8,678 bases of DNA, from positions 1 through 8,678 of the forward strand of contig CAJWGI010000038.1 in assembly GCA_913031335.1 (NCBI GenBank), written 5' to 3'. The notes beneath the pieces are model-generated. The model was given only the letters and a program-made list of their open reading frames with translations, made no database searches and was not told where the DNA came from. The first letter of the stretch is position 1, and each line of letters begins with the position of its first letter. Made by a program: the position numbers and the translations under genes. This stretch comes from an uncultured Anaerolineales bacterium (GTDB lineage: Bacteria > Chloroflexota > Anaerolineae > Anaerolineales > UBA11657). Below are positions 6,474-8,678 of the stretch, one piece after another.

Positions 6474-8261
6474 ATGAAAACCATTGCTCTGATTGTCGCT
6501 CTTGTGGGTTGGTTTACCGTGCCGCTTTTCTCACATATTGGTAATTTCGGCATCAGGGATTGGGATCAGCACATATTCTACTTTGGTTCTGTTATCAAAA
6601 GCGTGACCGAATTTCGCCAATTCCCATTGTGGAATCCTTGGTATTGTGGGGGAAGCGTACTTTTCCAGAACCCGCAGGTACCGCTGCTGAGCCCGGTGTA
6701 TCTGCTTGCACCATTCACGGGATTGCTCTTAGCGGTGAAAATCAAAGTCGTGCTTTACTACGGAATCGCCTTGCTCGGAATGATCCTTCTGGCGCGCATG
6801 GTTTACGGACTTTCGAATCTTTTCCTGGTTGTTTTGGCAGGATCTATTTTCGTTTTTAATGGATCCGTGTCTCTCCACATCGCCGAGGGGCACATTCCCA
6901 TGTATGGCGCTGCGTTCTTTCCCTTCGTTCTATTAGGATACGAGTTACATCTATCGCGTAAGCGGCCGAAGTGGTTGCTACTGGGGAGCAGTTCTCTGGC
7001 GCTGATTCTCTGGTCAGGTGGCACTTATGCGGCCGCTCTCCTAGTTTTGTTTTTGTGTGTCTATGCTGTACTGCGCGCTCTAATTGAGAAGGACATTACT
7101 CCAGTTGGTGGCTTGGCTGCTCTCGGCGGATATGCCTTTCTCTTTTTGGCTCTGAGGCTTGTTCCTGTCATGGATTACATGCGCGAATACCCGAATATTC
7201 ACATGGCTCGCGAGTTCGTTCCGCCATCCGCATGGTATGACATTTTCTTTGGTCGAGAACAGAGTCTTTTTACGGAGTTCACACTCAGTGATGGTAGCTT
7301 CCCAACCGACTGGAAAATGCAATGGGGTTGGCACGAGTATGGTTCGTACGTCGGCGTACCACTCGCAATAATCCTCGGCGCCGCACTTGTCAGGATCGGA
7401 GCGAGGGCCAGATCCAGCCAGACCCGAGGGCGCGACCTCGGGCTGCTTCTGTGCTGGTTTGGATTCTCAGTTTTGTTCGTTGGGGATTTTGCATATGTGA
7501 ATCCGTATCGCGTGCTTAAGCAATTCCCATTCTTCAACGCTTTCCATGTCACCGGACGTTTCCTGATTCCGTTGATGTTTATATCGTCTTTGGTGCTGAT
7601 GGGTTTCGTGAGCTGGGTCGAAGGTATTCTCGCAAATAGGAGATTACTCAATTATGGCGTGGCCGTCATATGTGTCTTAGTTGTCGGGGACATGATGTGG
7701 GTGACGCGGCAGCCGCTGGGAGAGGCCTTCACTATCGAGCCCACAGCCTATCACCGGGCTGTGAAAGGCCTTTCGCCCGGCGAATCTTATCAGGCTGTCG
7801 AGAACCTTCCAATACTGAGCCATCACAGCATCAGCGCAATGTATCCGGCTCTTCTTACCAATACCAGTGTCGTTGATTGCTACGAGGTTTACAAGCCGAG
7901 ACGGGGGTACGAACTGAGCGAGCACCTCGTTTTCTCGTCAGATCCTGGCATTTCGATTTCCAACATCCGGTTCTCGCCCAATCACATCGCCTTCGACTTG
8001 GATGCGGAGGATTATGGCTGGGTAGTGCTTAACCAAAACTTCACGCGTGGGTGGTCGCTTAGCGGCGCTGAGGCGCCTGTTCAGGAACTGGGGCAGAAGC
8101 CGGCTGCGAGGCTCTCGCCGGGTACCTACGAACAGCTTGCATTCGTGTTTTTTCCGAAGAGCATCTGGTGGGGGCTGGCGCTGACCTGTGTCGGAGCGGT
8201 TGTGGCTGTTGCACATGTCTTCGCCGCTCAAATCAGGATCAGGGCGAGACGACAGCGATGA
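6474..8261 (+). CDS. YfhO-like multi-pass membrane protein (putative GT-C glycosyltransferase)
   Basis: A 595-residue membrane protein of the YfhO type; Bacillus and Listeria YfhO proteins are tied to glycosylation of lipid carriers or teichoic acids. The start is set at ATG 6474, which leads straight into the first membrane segment (residues 3-20). The frame extends to TTG 6420, but those 18 residues look non-coding. Family marks: the acidic loop after segment 1, RDWDQHIFYF (28-37), with Asp29 and Asp31 as candidate active-site residues; FPLWNPWYCGG (50-60) and QNPQVPLLSP (65-74), matching the 'p-x-W-n...gG...n.q...yP' block; and FHVTGRFLIP (357-366) before a late membrane segment. About ten hydrophobic segments run to ~residue 408. 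A β-rich, probably periplasmic domain follows (IAFDLDAEDYGWVVLNQNF at 505-523, then TRGWSLSGAEAPV), and a final segment at 563-584 ends in a basic tail. It overlaps the GT2 start as ATGA. The target is unknown. Confidence 0.87.
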   Translation: MKTIALIVALVGWFTVPLFSHIGNFGIRDWDQHIFYFGSVIKSVTEFRQFPLWNPWYCGGSVLFQNPQVPLLSPVYLLAPFTGLLLAVKIKVVLYYGIALLGMILLARMVYGLSNLFLVVLAGSIFVFNGSVSLHIAEGHIPMYGAAFFPFVLLGYELHLSRKRPKWLLLGSSSLALILWSGGTYAAALLVLFLCVYAVLRALIEKDITPVGGLAALGGYAFLFLALRLVPVMDYMREYPNIHMAREFVPPSAWYDIFFGREQSLFTEFTLSDGSFPTDWKMQWGWHEYGSYVGVPLAIILGAALVRIGARARSSQTRGRDLGLLLCWFGFSVLFVGDFAYVNPYRVLKQFPFFNAFHVTGRFLIPLMFISSLVLMGFVSWVEGILANRRLLNYGVAVICVLVVGDMMWVTRQPLGEAFTIEPTAYHRAVKGLSPGESYQAVENLPILSHHSISAMYPALLTNTSVVDCYEVYKPRRGYELSEHLVFSSDPGISISNIRFSPNHIAFDLDAEDYGWVVLNQNFTRGWSLSGAEAPVQELGQKPAARLSPGTYEQLAFVFFPKSIWWGLALTCVGAVVAVAHVFAAQIRIRARRQR

Positions 8262-8678
8262 TTCGGGTTGTATTGCTCGCCCACAAGGAGGGCAAATCTG
8301 TTGCGTCTGTGTTGTTGCAACTCAAAGAGCACCTGACAGCAACCGGGGCTGGCTTCCGGGTTATGTGGTCAGCGACAGCAGCACAGACGACTCGTTCGCC
8401 GGAGCAGAGGCGCTGAAGGGCGAATTGCCGCTCACATTGCCAAATCATAAGGCCAACCTGGGCTTGGCGCGGGCATTCGACACCGGCCTGCGGGCCGCAA
8501 CTGCAGATGCCAGGGCGGATGATTTCATTGTCACAATGGAGGCGGATGGCACCAACCAGCCCGCTGTGGTCGCCGCGATGGCGACGAAAGTCCGCGAAGG
8601 TTGCGAAGTGGTGTGCGCATCACGCTACCAGGAGGGCGGGGGTTATGCCCACTTTCCGTGGAAAAGGCGCATCTTCGG
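8258..8678 (+). pseudogene. DPM1-like GT2 glycosyltransferase, frameshifted and cut by the window end
   Basis: Starts at ATG 8258 inside the previous stop (ATGA). The first part reads MIRVVLLAHKEGKSVASV and reaches ATGAGFRV, then as written it runs into a stop at 8414-8416. From about 8362 the GT2 fold continues in another frame: YVVSDSSTDDSFAGAEAL, then NLGLARAFDTGLRAA, DDFIVTMEADGTNQPAVV, CEVVCASRYQEGGGY, and open to the window end. One extra T at 8361-8362 would restore an unbroken FRVYVVSDSS. The order (V/I-x-x-Y/HxE start, V-x-D-x-S-T-D, N-x-G-L-x-x-A, D/E-A-D-G, SRY-x-x-GG) is that of DPM1-like GT2 enzymes, which transfer a sugar from GDP or UDP to polyprenyl phosphate at the cytosolic face. 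The usual DD of 'VDDGSTD' is SD here and the DxD-like motif is EAD. It could be a real pseudogene or a sequencing/assembly error. Confidence 0.8.
8357..8365 (+). other. Frameshift site in the GT2 gene (apparent one-base deletion)
   Basis: Before this point the GT2 reading frame is the one of ATG 8258; after it the conserved residues lie in the -1 frame. Adding one T to the TT at 8361-8362 joins the two halves as FRV-YVVSD with nothing lost or gained. The bases CGGGTTATG do not form a standard X-XXY-YYZ slippery heptamer in the incoming frame, which argues against programmed frameshifting. Confidence 0.75.

Noticed and set aside
8357..8365. Programmed ribosomal frameshift in the GT2 gene
   Set aside because: There is no standard slippery heptamer in the incoming frame and no obvious downstream stimulator. 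A one-base deletion or error explains the data better.

Overview
The window is one co-directional (+ strand) block of a bacterial cell-surface glycan assembly cluster. It holds seven recognisable genes plus one candidate small gene. Reading left to right there are: a GT4 glycosyltransferase cut by the window start (1-837), a CgeB-like glycosyltransferase (842-1903), two more GT4 glycosyltransferases (1900-2997 and 2999-4165), a candidate 68-residue single-pass membrane protein (4158-4364), a GT39/PMT-like multi-pass membrane protein (4352-6307), a YfhO-like multi-pass membrane protein (6474-8261), and a DPM1-like GT2 glycosyltransferase cut by the window end (8258-8678). The GT2 frame is broken by what looks like one missing T near 8361-8362.

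The first four genes are separated by 4 bp, an ATGA overlap and 1 bp. The small gene overlaps both of its neighbours, and the last two genes again share an ATGA. This spacing indicates a translationally coupled operon. The only clear break is 6308-6473 (166 bp), which holds two short, mutually exclusive hairpins and a weak promoter-like pair, but no convincing terminator. No tRNA, rRNA, CRISPR array, insertion sequence or long repeat was seen.

Inferred logic: the four cytosolic GT-B enzymes (three GT4, one CgeB-like) would add sugars from nucleotide-sugar donors to a lipid-linked glycan or other acceptor at the inner face of the membrane. The DPM1-like GT2 would charge polyprenyl phosphate with a sugar. 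The two GT-C-like membrane proteins would use such lipid-linked sugars on the periplasmic face to decorate a polysaccharide, lipid or protein. No polymerase, flippase, export protein or sugar-nucleotide gene lies in the window, so the glycan cannot be named.

The organism is a bacterium of moderately high GC content, probably Gram-negative, but no gene here fixes the phylum. Hand-counted 60-base lines give 57-72% GC in genes 1-4 and 47-62% in the two large membrane genes, rising again in the GT2 gene. The gene families are all known. The points most worth checking are the GT2 frameshift, the small overlapping membrane gene, and the pairing of two different GT-C-like proteins with a DPM1-like enzyme.
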